Positions 1 through 8,337 of a DNA stretch of 64,000 bases are shown in pieces. The stretch covers positions 868,001 through 932,000 of the forward strand of contig NZ_CP146232.1 of assembly GCF_037040815.1 (NCBI RefSeq), written 5' to 3'. The number at the start of each line of letters is the position of its first letter. Position 1 is the first letter of the stretch. The notes beneath the pieces are model-generated. The model had not been told where the DNA came from. It saw nothing but the letters and a program-made list of their open reading frames with translations, and did no database searches. The stretch comes from Pararoseomonas sp. SCSIO 73927. Its GTDB lineage: Bacteria > Pseudomonadota > Alphaproteobacteria > Acetobacterales > Acetobacteraceae. A program made the position numbers and the translations under genes.

Positions 1-1
1 G

Positions 2-583
2 GCCTCCCTCGGCCGTGTCCAGACGGAGCTGGGCGGCCGCTGCACCGGCACCCTCATCGGCCCCCGCACCGTCCTCACCGCCGCGCACTGCCTCGTCGCG
101 CCCCGCACCGGCGCCCTGGTGCGCCCCTCCTCCGTCCACTTCCTCCTCGGCTACCGGCAGGGCACCTGGAAGGCCACGTCCCGCGCCGCATCCGTCCGCA
201 CCGGCCCCGGCTTCGACCCGCGCACCCGCCTCCCCCGCGGCGCCGACTGGGCGATCCTCACCCTGGAATCCTCCATCTCCGGCACCCCCCTCGCCCTGCT
301 GGAGGACGACCCCGCCCCGCACCTCCCGCTCGCCCTCGGCGGCTACCAGCAGGACCGCCCGGAAGTCCTGCTGGCCGATACCGCCTGTCGCGCCGTCGGC
401 CCCGCGGTGCTGGACGGCCTGCGCCTGATCGCCCACGCCTGCGCCGCCACCCGCGGCGCCAGCGGCGCCCCCCTCCTGGCGCAACGGCCCGACGGGGACT
501 GGGCCGTGGCCGGCGTGTCCGTGGCCGCCGCGGTCGGCACGGCCCGCGGCCTCGCCGTGCCGGCCCGATCGCTGCGGGACTGA
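2..583 (+). CDS. Trypsin-like serine protease, 5' end cut off by window edge
   Basis: The frame is open from base 2 to the TGA at 581-583, giving about 193 residues without a start. All three elements of the S1 (chymotrypsin-fold) triad are visible in order: TAAHC with the catalytic His near residue 31, DWAIL with the Asp near residue 83, and GASGAPL with the nucleophilic Ser near residue 155. A likely exported protease acting in the periplasm or outside the cell; the signal peptide would lie upstream of the window. The oxyanion motif is GASGAP where classical trypsins have GDSGGP, as is common in bacterial trypsin-like proteins. Substrate unknown. Confidence 0.82.
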   Translation, partial: ASLGRVQTELGGRCTGTLIGPRTVLTAAHCLVAPRTGALVRPSSVHFLLGYRQGTWKATSRAASVRTGPGFDPRTRLPRGADWAILTLESSISGTPLALLEDDPAPHLPLALGGYQQDRPEVLLADTACRAVGPAVLDGLRLIAHACAATRGASGAPLLAQRPDGDWAVAGVSVAAAVGTARGLAVPARSLRD

Positions 584-600
584 TCCCCCGCGTCCGGTCC

Positions 601-849
601 GTGGCCAGGGAGAGGAAGAAGGAATTCTTCCTCTCCCCGGACCCCTCATCATCATCTTCTTCTGGAAATCGGAATCATCCTGCTGACGGTGCGCCTCGGG
701 TCCACGACCCGAGGCGACTGCAAGGGCCGAACCAGCCCGCCCCAACGCGCACCAGCCCAGGTCAGTCCCCGCGGCAGCCCGATCGCGGGGTCCGGGGGGC
801 ACGTTTGCCCCCCGGTGGGGTGCAGGGGCAAAGCCCCTCCGTCACCCCA
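601..849 (+). repeat. Composite hairpin repeat, copy R1 (variant tail)
   Basis: First copy of the dispersed element, A side on the left. Hairpin A is 608-637 (13-bp stem GGGAGAGGAAGAA, loop GGAA). It is followed by a pyrimidine tract containing CATCATCTTCTTCT, then hairpin B at 692-716 (arms CCTCGGGTC and GACCCGAGG, loop CAC, plus two outer pairs) and the conserved GACTGCAAGGGC. The usual hairpins D and E are replaced by other stems: 792-815 (10-bp stem, loop CGTT), 824-838 (AGGGGC-AAA-GCCCCT) and an outer TGGGGTG/CACCCCA pair reaching 849. The tail overlaps the stop codon of the glutathionyl-hydroquinone reductase gene. It fills the gap between two convergent genes. Confidence 0.85.
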
Positions 850-1822
850 ACGCCTCCCGCCCATGCGGCGCGGAGAGATCCTGCTCCGGCCCGATCGGCA
901 CGATCCTCGTCGGGTTCACCGTCGGGTGGCTCTCGTAGTAGTGCCGCTTCATGTGCGTGAAATCGCAGGTCTCCCCGAAGCCCGGAGACTGGAACAGGTC
1001 GCGCAGGTACGGGAACAGCGCGGGGTAATCCGCGATCCGCCGCAGGTTGCACTTGAAGTGCCCGTGATAGACGGGGTCGAAGCGCACCAGTGTCGTGAAC
1101 AGCCGGACATCCGCCTCCGTCAGCACGTTGCCGACGAGGTAGCGCCGCGTGGCGAGATGCGCGTCCAGCTCGTCCAGTTTCGCGAACAGCGCCCGCGCCG
1201 CCTCCTCATAGGCCTCCTGCCGCGTCGCGAAGCCGGCCTTGTACACGCCGTTGTTCACCGCGTCGTAGATGCCGGCATTCATCGCGTCGATCTCCGCCCG
1301 CAGCGCCTCCGGGCAGTGGTCGCCGGGCCTCGCGCCCACGCCGTCGAAGGCGTGGTCCAGCATGCGGATGATCTCGGCGGATTCGTTGTTCACGATCGTG
1401 CCGCGCGCCTTGTCCCACAGCACCGGCACCGTCACGCGCCCGGTGTAGCGCGGGTCGGCCGCCGTATAGACCTGGTGCAGGAACCGCGCGTGGTTCACGG
1501 GGTCGGGGATCACGCCTGGCCCCTCCTCGAAGGTCCAGCCGTTCTCCTGCATCCGCCAGTGGACGACGGAGAGCCCGATCATCCCCTCCAGCCCCTTGCG
1601 CGTGCGCATGATCAGCGCCCGATGCGCCCAGGGGCAGGCGAGCGAGACGTAGAGATGATAGCGCCCGGGGTCGGCGGGGAAGCCGCCCTCCCCGCTCGGC
1701 CCGGGGCTGCCGTCCGCGGTGACCCAGTTGCGGTAGGCGCTGTCCTTGCGGACGAAGCGCCCGCCCGTCGCCTTGGTGTCGTACCACTGGTCCTGCCACC
1801 GGCCGTCCACGAGAAGTCCCAT
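842..1822 (-). CDS. Glutathionyl-hydroquinone reductase (GST superfamily, YqjG/PcpF type)
   Basis: 326 residues, the normal length of the family. The N-terminal thioredoxin-like domain carries the catalytic cysteine in SLACPWAHR (Cys63), the family hallmark, followed by an all-helical GST C-terminal domain. The enzymes reduce glutathionyl-hydroquinones to hydroquinones in the cytoplasm, a repair reaction for quinones that have reacted with glutathione. The ATG at 1822 lies only 5 bases beyond the stop of the DctP-like gene, so the two are probably cotranscribed. Proximity to 4-hydroxyphenylpyruvate dioxygenase suggests a link to quinoid intermediates of tyrosine breakdown, but that is inference. 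Confidence 0.88.
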   Translation of the reverse strand: MGLLVDGRWQDQWYDTKATGGRFVRKDSAYRNWVTADGSPGPSGEGGFPADPGRYHLYVSLACPWAHRALIMRTRKGLEGMIGLSVVHWRMQENGWTFEEGPGVIPDPVNHARFLHQVYTAADPRYTGRVTVPVLWDKARGTIVNNESAEIIRMLDHAFDGVGARPGDHCPEALRAEIDAMNAGIYDAVNNGVYKAGFATRQEAYEEAARALFAKLDELDAHLATRRYLVGNVLTEADVRLFTTLVRFDPVYHGHFKCNLRRIADYPALFPYLRDLFQSPGFGETCDFTHMKRHYYESHPTVNPTRIVPIGPEQDLSAPHGREALG

Positions 1823-1827
1823 GACCT

Positions 1828-2802
1828 TCAGCCCGCCCGGTAACTGTTGAGGATCGCCGCACCCTCGGCGCCGGCACGCGATGTCCAATCCGCCACCACG
1901 GGCGCGGCGGCGGCCGTGAGAGCGGCGCGCAGCGGGGCGCCGCCCGCCATCGTCACGCCGTTCGCGCGCATCCGCGCCTCGTTCTCCGCCAGCCGCGTGG
2001 CGATGGCCTGGAACTGCCGCGCCTCCGTCTCCCGCGCGGCCTGCTCCACATGGTCCTGCACGGGCTTGGGCAGAGCCCGCAGCTCGGCCGTGTTGCAGAA
2101 GGCGAGGCTGAGGGGAGAGGCGTAGTCCAGCACGGTGAAGTGCGGCAGGATCTCCCACAGCCGTGCCCCCGCTCCGCCATCGCCGGAGGACATCACCGCA
2201 TCCATCTCCCCTGCCCTCAGCCGGGGCAGCGCATCGGCGAAGGAGATCTGCGCGGGTTCCGCGCCCGCGTTCCGCATCGCCGCCGTGCTCGCCGCGTCAT
2301 AGGTGCGGACCTTCAGCCCGCGCAGCGCCTCCGCTCCGGAGACAGGGTTGCGGGACCAGAGGCCGGTGGCGGGCCAGGGCGTGGCGTAGAGCAAGGTGAC
2401 ACCGCGCGCCTCCAGCGCCGCCGCGTAGGCCGGGCGCGCCGCGCGCAGCAGCCGCGCCGTGTCCTCGGCGGAGGCGGTGAGGAAAGGGAGAGCGGAGAGC
2501 TGGAAGATCGGCGCCTCGCCCGCCAGGGCACCGGTGAAGGCATCGGCCGCCTGCACGCGCCCATCCGCGGCGGCGCGGATCATCGCGGCGGAGCGCAGCC
2601 CGTCCGGCGCGTCGAAACCCGGCGTCACGAGGAGCGCGCCGCCGGAGAGACGCGTCGCGCCCTCCGCGAAGCGGGCGATGCCCTCGCCCGGCATGGCGTT
2701 CGCCGGATACTCGGTGACGATGCGCCAGGATTCCGCCGCGCGGGCGGTGCCCGCCAGCCCCGCGGCAGGCAACAGGGAGAGAAGGGTACGGCGCGTCGGC
2801 AT
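1828..2802 (-). CDS. TRAP transporter substrate-binding protein, DctP family (orphan)
   Basis: 324 residues from an ATG at 2802 with GGAGGT seven bases upstream; the longer upstream frame lacks such a site. It starts with a signal peptide (MPTRRTLLSLLPAAGLAGTA). The mature part shows DctP-family features, including the region around residue 150 where an Arg (LWSRN) usually contacts a carboxylate ligand, and the later RAGEMDAV helix. It should bind an organic acid in the periplasm. No DctQ or DctM membrane subunits are nearby, so it either works with a distant partner or has another role. Downstream of hppD and upstream of the quinone reductase gene on the same strand. Confidence 0.75.
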   Translation of the reverse strand: MPTRRTLLSLLPAAGLAGTARAAESWRIVTEYPANAMPGEGIARFAEGATRLSGGALLVTPGFDAPDGLRSAAMIRAAADGRVQAADAFTGALAGEAPIFQLSALPFLTASAEDTARLLRAARPAYAAALEARGVTLLYATPWPATGLWSRNPVSGAEALRGLKVRTYDAASTAAMRNAGAEPAQISFADALPRLRAGEMDAVMSSGDGGAGARLWEILPHFTVLDYASPLSLAFCNTAELRALPKPVQDHVEQAARETEARQFQAIATRLAENEARMRANGVTMAGGAPLRAALTAAAAPVVADWTSRAGAEGAAILNSYRAG

Positions 2803-2869
2803 CGGGGGGACCTCCGGTTCGCCCGGAGTATCCTGCCCGGCGCCGCCGCGCCGCAAGCCGCCCCTCGGG

Positions 2870-3985
<1,116 letters not shown>

Positions 3986-4100
3986 GGAAGCCTCCTCAAG
4001 GATTATGGGAGGAGCCTACCGCGCGTCCCCCGCAAGTTGCGTGCGAACTGCGAGGCGAAACGCCTGCCCTTGCACGTTCCGTGCGTGCTAGACTCTCCCC
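3986..4100. promoter_or_regulatory. Divergent promoter region, hppD / Lrp-type regulator
   Basis: 115 bases between two divergent starts. The hppD ribosome-binding site (GAGGAGG as read on the minus strand) lies at the left end. A run of related segments (GTTGCGTGCGAAC and GTTCCGTGCGTGC) in the middle and right half is the best candidate for regulator binding, but the symmetry is imperfect and no operator can be assigned with confidence. Confidence 0.4.
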
Positions 4101-4586
4101 ATGCAAGAAGCCGTCGAACTCGACGCCATCGACCTCCGCCTCCTCGCGGCCCTGCAGGAGGACGGGCGGCTCACGAACCAGCAGCTCGGCGACCGCGCCG
4201 GCCTCTCCCCCTCCCAGTGCTCCCGCCGCCGCACCGCGCTGGAAGCGGCGGGGATCATCCGCGGCTACCGGGCGGAGCTGGCGGCCGAACCGCTCGGCCT
4301 GCGCCTCCTTGTCTTCGTGCAGGTCACGCTGGCCACCCACAGCCGCGACAACGCCCAGCGCTTCCGCGAGCTCGTCGCCCGGCTGGAGGAGGTGCAGGAG
4401 GCCTACGCCATGACCGGCGACGCCGACTACCTCCTCAAGGCCGTGGTGGGCGACCTGAAGGACCTCTCCGCCCTCGTGAACGACGTGCTCCTGCCGCATG
4501 AGAGCGTGGCCCGCGTCCGCTCCTCCATCGTGCTGGATCGGCTGAAGGAATCCGGCCGCCTACCGCTCTCCGGCCTCCGGCGGTAA
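4101..4586 (+). CDS. Lrp/AsnC-family transcriptional regulator
   Basis: 161 residues, standard Lrp length. The N-terminal winged HTH spans about residues 6-60 (AIDLRLLAALQEDGRLTNQQ... SPSQCSRRRTALEAAGII), followed by the RAM effector-binding domain with the typical GDADYLLKAVV strand near residue 112. Members form octamers and sense amino acids. Its divergence from hppD suggests it controls tyrosine or phenylalanine degradation and responds to one of those amino acids; that is inferred from position only. Confidence 0.9.
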   Translation: MQEAVELDAIDLRLLAALQEDGRLTNQQLGDRAGLSPSQCSRRRTALEAAGIIRGYRAELAAEPLGLRLLVFVQVTLATHSRDNAQRFRELVARLEEVQEAYAMTGDADYLLKAVVGDLKDLSALVNDVLLPHESVARVRSSIVLDRLKESGRLPLSGLRR

Positions 4587-4594
4587 CCCGGGGC

Positions 4595-6145
4595 TCAGCC
4601 CGCCTCCGGCATCGCCCGCGCCAGCACGATCCGGAAGCGCGCGCCCCGCTCAGCGGCCAGCAGCTCGATCCGCCCGCCCGCCCCCTCCACCAGGGACCGC
4701 GCGATGGCCAGCCCCAGCCCGGTCCCGCCCCTCTCCCGCGCCGTGGTGAAGAAGGGGTCGAAGGCCCGCGCCGCATTGGCGGGGGAAAGGCCGGGGCCGT
4801 CGTCGGAGACGGTCATCACCGCCGTCGCGCCGTCCTGCTGCAGCCCGATCGCCACCGCCGTGCCCGGCCCGGCATGGACCAGCGCGTTGCCGAGCAGGCT
4901 GTCCAGCACCGTCGCCGCCGCCTGCGGCGCGATGGCCGCCTCCGCCTCGCCCGAGACGGCCACGCGCAGCCCCGGATGCCGGGCGGCCGCCGCCTCCGCC
5001 AGGGGCCGCAGGTCGGCGCGCCCGCCCGCCGCCGCCATGTCGGCGCGGGCCAGGGCAAGAAGGCCGCTCACCAGCCGGTCCAGCCGCGCCACCCCCTCCT
5101 CGATCGTGGCCGCGAAGCGCGCCCGCTCCGCGGCCGACATCGCCTCCCCGTGCTCCGCCAGCAGCTCCGCCGCGCCGCGCATGGCGGCCAGCGGCGTCTT
5201 GAACTCGTGGCTGACATGGGCGGCCAGCCCGCGCACATAGGTCGCGCGCCCCTCCAGCGTCGCGGTCATGCGCGCGATGGCGTCCGACAGCTCCGCCGCC
5301 TCCCGCACGGCCGTGCCGGGCACGGCCGGCAGCCGGGCCGAGCCGCCGGCCGCCACCTGCCGCGCCGCGCGCACCACCGCGTCCAGCGGCCGGGTGATGA
5401 GGCGCGAGGCAAGCGCCGCGAGCGCGGCCACCAGCAGCAGAAGCAGCAGCGCCACCGCCGCGATCTCCGGCACCTTGCCGGACACCGTCTGCGTCACGGT
5501 GGACGGCGTGCGGGAGAGAAGGACGACCGCGTCCACCCTCTCCCCGTCCAGCACGGGCATGGCGAGGTGGACGCGCAGCCCGGCCGTGCGGCTGATGCCG
5601 CCGGGAACGTCGGTCGCGATCTTCTCCCGCCGGCGCAGCACCGCCAGGGGCCGCCCCGACCGCGCCGCCTCCACCTCCTCCAGCCCCGCCAGCGAAAGCC
5701 CCGTATCCGCCCCGGTGGAGGCCACCACCACGCCCGAGGCATCGAGCAGCCGCAGCGCCGCCAGCGTCACGGCCTGGGTGTCGCGCAGAACCGGCAGCAG
5801 GCGCGCACCGGCCCAGGCGGCCTCAGCCACGGGCGGCGGGCCGGGCCGCGGATCGGGCGCCAGCGGCAGCACGGTGTCGTGCGCCAGGTCCAGCCCGCGC
5901 CGCCGCGCCGTCTCCAGCGCGCGCGTCGTCAGCCCGTCCGCAAGGCTCTCCGGCGCAATGCCCCGCGCCGCGCGCCACGCCCCGGCGAGCACGGCGGCCT
6001 GGGCGCGCAGCTCCGTCTCGGTCTGCCGCACCAGCGCGCTCTCGTAGAGCCGCAGCGCCCAGAACCCCGTGACCGGCAGCACCAGCACGACGAGGTTGCT
6101 CAGCAGCAGCAGCGTCCGCAGCCGCGGCCGCCGGAACGGGCGCAT
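4595..6145 (-). CDS. Sensor histidine kinase, CreC-like
   Basis: 516 residues. Two membrane segments (about 11-31 and 226-247) flank a periplasmic sensor region of about 190 residues; then come HAMP (about 248-300), the H-box HVSHEFKTP with phospho-acceptor His313, the N-box LLGNALVHA, and ATP-lid motifs DDGPGLSP and GGTGLGLAI. The partner is most likely the response regulator at 7496-8200, since that gene is divergent to creD, as in CreBC-CreD regulons of other proteobacteria. Unusually, kinase and regulator are separated by two small genes and repeat copy R2. The signal is unknown. Confidence 0.85.
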   Translation of the reverse strand: MRPFRRPRLRTLLLLSNLVVLVLPVTGFWALRLYESALVRQTETELRAQAAVLAGAWRAARGIAPESLADGLTTRALETARRRGLDLAHDTVLPLAPDPRPGPPPVAEAAWAGARLLPVLRDTQAVTLAALRLLDASGVVVASTGADTGLSLAGLEEVEAARSGRPLAVLRRREKIATDVPGGISRTAGLRVHLAMPVLDGERVDAVVLLSRTPSTVTQTVSGKVPEIAAVALLLLLLVAALAALASRLITRPLDAVVRAARQVAAGGSARLPAVPGTAVREAAELSDAIARMTATLEGRATYVRGLAAHVSHEFKTPLAAMRGAAELLAEHGEAMSAAERARFAATIEEGVARLDRLVSGLLALARADMAAAGGRADLRPLAEAAAARHPGLRVAVSGEAEAAIAPQAAATVLDSLLGNALVHAGPGTAVAIGLQQDGATAVMTVSDDGPGLSPANAARAFDPFFTTARERGGTGLGLAIARSLVEGAGGRIELLAAERGARFRIVLARAMPEAG

Positions 6146-6168
6146 GACAGGCGAAACCGCAGCGCCCC

Positions 6169-6507
6169 CTACTTCGGCGGCCCCTCGGCGGAGAGGGCGG
6201 GCCGGCGCTCCCCGCGCGGCTCCTCCGCCGTGGTGATCGTCCCCGTGCCCAGCAGCACGGAGAAGAGAAGCATCGGCGCCGCCCAGACCTGCACGGGCAC
6301 GCCCCAGAAGGAGTGCCGCGTCGGCCCGCCCCGGTTCCAGCGCAGCCCGAGCACGAGGGTGGCGACCGCCGCGATCCCCATGGTGATGGCGACGCCCCGA
6401 TCCACCTCCGGCCCGTCCACCTGCCGCAGCACGATCAACGGCAGGAACATCGCCGCCGCGGCGATGAAGATCACCCAGTGGCCACGGCCGTTCCAGAACA
6501 GGATCAC
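6169..6507 (-). CDS. Small membrane protein of unknown function
   Basis: 112 residues from a GTG at 6507 preceded by GGAGGTGGTCGC. Three likely membrane helices (about residues 11-28, 38-56 and 72-92) with short loops and a charged C-terminal tail (EEPRGERRPALSAEGPPK). It ends 23 bases before the sensor-kinase start on the same strand, so it is probably cotranscribed with the kinase and might modulate it. No family is recognised. The stretch upstream (6508-6902) has no gene and is mostly occupied by repeat copy R2. Confidence 0.6.
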   Translation of the reverse strand: MILFWNGRGHWVIFIAAAAMFLPLIVLRQVDGPEVDRGVAITMGIAAVATLVLGLRWNRGGPTRHSFWGVPVQVWAAPMLLFSVLLGTGTITTAEEPRGERRPALSAEGPPK

Positions 6508-6610
6508 GCGACCACCTCCACGATGCCGGATCCCCGGCGCCCGGAGAGTGCAGCGGGGCCGGGGAACGGGCAACCGGCGGGGCCTCCGCCCGGTTCCTCG
6601 CCGGCCCGCC

Positions 6611-6862
6611 GTGGCCAGAGGGAGGAAGAAGGAATTCTTCCTCCCTCCGGACCTCCCACCATCATCTTCTTCTTCGAGTTGGAGATCCTTCGTTGAAGGT
6701 GCGCCTCGGGTCGATGACCCGAGGCGACTGCAAGGGCGGGATGAGGCGCCCAGGCCTCGGCGCACCGGTTCCGTTCAATCCCGCGGCAGCCCCCTGGGGT
6801 TCCAAGGGCCTCAGGCCCTTGGCGGGTGAGGTCCGGAGAGGGCGGCGCCCTCTCCGGTCCCG
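6611..6862 (+). repeat. Composite hairpin repeat, copy R2
   Basis: Complete copy, A side left, in the 395-base gap between the small membrane protein and the exported-protein gene. Hairpin A 6618-6647 (arms GAGGGAGGAAGAA and TTCTTCCTCCCTC, loop GGAA); pyrimidine tract; hairpin B 6702-6726 (loop GAT); spacer with CCGCGGCAGCC; hairpin D 6802-6822 (CCAAGGGCC-TCA-GGCCCTTGG); hairpin E 6833-6857 (arms CCGGAGAGGGC and GCCCTCTCCGG). Relative to R1 the A stem has two compensating pair changes. The E end faces the stop codon of the gene at 6903; the A end lies upstream of the small membrane-protein gene. Confidence 0.9.
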
Positions 6863-6902
6863 CAACCGCAGGACAGGACCCGCCGGCAACCGCTCACGCC
6901 CC

Positions 6903-7361
6903 TCACCGCGCCGCGCCGTCCGGCACGCGGAAGTCCTCGTAGGCGGGGGAGACGGTGCGGCTGGCCCGCTCGACCTCCACGGTGATCACCACGCCGTTCG
7001 CCATGTCCACCAGGGCGAAGGGCCAGAACCCGTTGGCATCGGCAAGGCCCGCGTACAGCCGGCCGAAGTACCGGTCGGCGCCGCCATCCACGGCGTAGGG
7101 CAGCGCCACCGTCAGCACCGGGAAACGCCGCCCGTTGCACAGCTCCACCTTCACGATTTGCGCCCGGGCCGCCAGCAGCACCTCCCGCACCGGGTGCCTC
7201 CACGTCGCCAGGTCCACGGCCTCGCACCCCTGCACGGTCCTGGCGTATAGGGCGGTGGATGCCAGCTCGGGCGCGGGCGCCGCCAGGGCGGGCGCGCCGG
7301 CCAGGGCGTGCCCCAGGATGCCGCAGGCCGCCAGCGCGCGCCCGTATGCCTGTCCCATCAT
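6903..7361 (-). CDS. Exported protein of unknown function
   Basis: 152 residues. The ATG at 7361 is preceded by GGAGGATGG; a longer reading from 7412 is less likely because it would put a charged extension before the signal peptide. A signal sequence (hydrophobic about residues 8-28, ending ALAAPAP) is followed by a compact domain with one cysteine pair (GCEAVD and VELCNGR) and a C-terminal strand-rich half. No family recognised. It lies downstream of the response-regulator gene on the same strand, with the palindromic element at 7396-7499 between them. Confidence 0.65.
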   Translation of the reverse strand: MMGQAYGRALAACGILGHALAGAPALAAPAPELASTALYARTVQGCEAVDLATWRHPVREVLLAARAQIVKVELCNGRRFPVLTVALPYAVDGGADRYFGRLYAGLADANGFWPFALVDMANGVVITVEVERASRTVSPAYEDFRVPDGAAR

Positions 7362-7395
7362 CCATCCTCCGGCTCGGCCCGCACGCCCGGGCGCC

Positions 7396-7499
7396 CTAGA
7401 GCGGGATGACATCGCATTCGCTCAGCCACCCCGCTCCAGCCTCTGCCGAACGCGCGATTCAGACATTTGGCGAAGCAGCCAAATGTCATCGCGCCCTAG
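7396..7499. repeat. Nested inverted-repeat element
   Basis: A 104-base element bounded by imperfect 17-base inverted repeats: left arm 7396-7412 (CTAGAGCGGGATGACAT) and right arm 7483-7499, matching at 15 of 17 positions. Inside, 7462-7487 forms a perfect 10-bp hairpin (GACATTTGGC, loop GAAGCA, GCCAAATGTC), and GAGCGGG near 7399 can pair with CCCGCTC near 7431. The right outer arm shares bases with the inner hairpin, so two mutually exclusive folds are possible. It contains the stop codon of the response regulator and could act as its terminator or a 3' end stabiliser. It is unrelated in sequence to the R1-R8 family. Confidence 0.7.
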
Positions 7500-8200
7500 T
7501 CGCACGGCCCGAGCCGGTAGCCGAACCCCGGCAGCGTCTCCACCGGCGCGGCGCCGAGCGCGGCGAACTTCGCGCGCAGCCGCCGCACGTGGCTGTCGAT
7601 GGTGCGGTCGGACACCACGCGCTCCACCGTGTAGGCGCCGTCCATCAGCGCGTCGCGGTTCAGCACGCGCCCGGGGCGGCGCATCAGCGTGCGCAGCAGC
7701 CCGAACTCCGTCGCGGTCAGCACCACCTCCCGCCCGTCCCAGGTCACCCGCGCCGTGCCGGGATCGAGCGCCAGCCGGCCGTGCCGCAGCGCCTCGTCCG
7801 CCGGCACCGGCGCGGCGGGCGGGACCGGCGCCCCGCGCCGCAGCACCGCCCGCACCCGCGCCACCAGCTCCCGCGGGCTGAAAGGCTTAGTCAGGTAGTC
7901 GTCCCCGCCGATCTCCAGCCCCACCACCCGGTCCACCTCGTCGTCGCGGGAGGAGAGGAACAGCACGGGAATGGCCGCCGCCGCCCCGCCGGAGGCGCGC
8001 AGCGCGCGGCACATCTCCGTGCCGTCCATCTCCGGCAGCATCACGTCCAGCACGATCAGGTCCGGCAGCGCCTCCCGCGCGGCGGCCAGCCCGGCCGCGC
8101 CGTCCCCCGCCTCCAGCGTGGCGTAGCCCTCGCGGGAGAGGGCGAAGCGCACCACGTCCCGGATCGCCGGGTCGTCATCCACGATCAGGACGCGCGGCAT
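7496..8200 (-). CDS. Response regulator, OmpR/PhoB family (CreB-like)
   Basis: 234 residues from ATG 8200. Receiver domain (residues 1-115) with acidic pocket DDDPAIRD, phospho-acceptor Asp52 in VLDVMLPEMDG and conserved Lys105 in TKPFSP; then a winged-helix DNA-binding domain with the recognition region SDRTIDSHVRRLRAKF. Divergent from creD, the defining target of CreB-type regulators, which supports assignment as the partner of the kinase at 4595-6145. Two perfect 15-base direct repeats in the intergenic region are candidate binding sites. Confidence 0.88.
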   Translation of the reverse strand: MPRVLIVDDDPAIRDVVRFALSREGYATLEAGDGAAGLAAAREALPDLIVLDVMLPEMDGTEMCRALRASGGAAAAIPVLFLSSRDDEVDRVVGLEIGGDDYLTKPFSPRELVARVRAVLRRGAPVPPAAPVPADEALRHGRLALDPGTARVTWDGREVVLTATEFGLLRTLMRRPGRVLNRDALMDGAYTVERVVSDRTIDSHVRRLRAKFAALGAAPVETLPGFGYRLGPCD

Positions 8201-8212
8201 GACCCTCCCCAA

Positions 8213-8242
8213 CCCGTCTGCACCGGACCCGTCTGCACCGGA
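8213..8242. promoter_or_regulatory. Candidate response-regulator operator: two direct 15-base repeats
   Basis: CCCGTCTGCACCGGA occurs twice head to tail (8213-8227 and 8228-8242) in the gap between the response-regulator start (8200) and creD, followed by a related ATTGCAC. OmpR/PhoB regulators bind direct repeats with roughly one or one and a half helical turns between them, so this is a plausible site, though the E. coli CreB tag (TTCAC direct repeat) is not present. Function is inferred. Confidence 0.45.
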
Positions 8243-8337
8243 ATTGCACAGCCCCGGCACCGCCTTTCCCCGCCCGCGCCATCCGGGAGGCACGGCGGGC
8301 CGCGAGGATGGCCGCCTCATCCCCGGAGGCCAAGACC

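Noticed and set aside
601..960. Open frames running through repeat copies (for example 601-960, 6313-6696, 44613-44957, 60184-60492)
   Set aside because: They read through hairpin repeats on either strand, have no ribosome-binding site and differ in frame between copies, so the repeat does not encode a conserved peptide.
842..2158. Longer reading of the glutathionyl-hydroquinone reductase gene (438 residues)
   Set aside because: The extra N-terminal part overlaps the DctP-like gene in another frame and has no family similarity; the ATG at 1822 gives the normal length.
3986..4100. A defined Lrp operator between hppD and the regulator
   Set aside because: Only imperfect similarities are seen; no symmetric or phased site can be defended.
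4874..6829. Very long open frames antisense to the sensor kinase and similar shadows elsewhere (for example 2459-4501, 23190-26009, 51771-53417)
   Set aside because: Compositional shadows of GC-rich genes: Arg/Pro/Ala-rich, no domain, fully overlapping genes with clear families.
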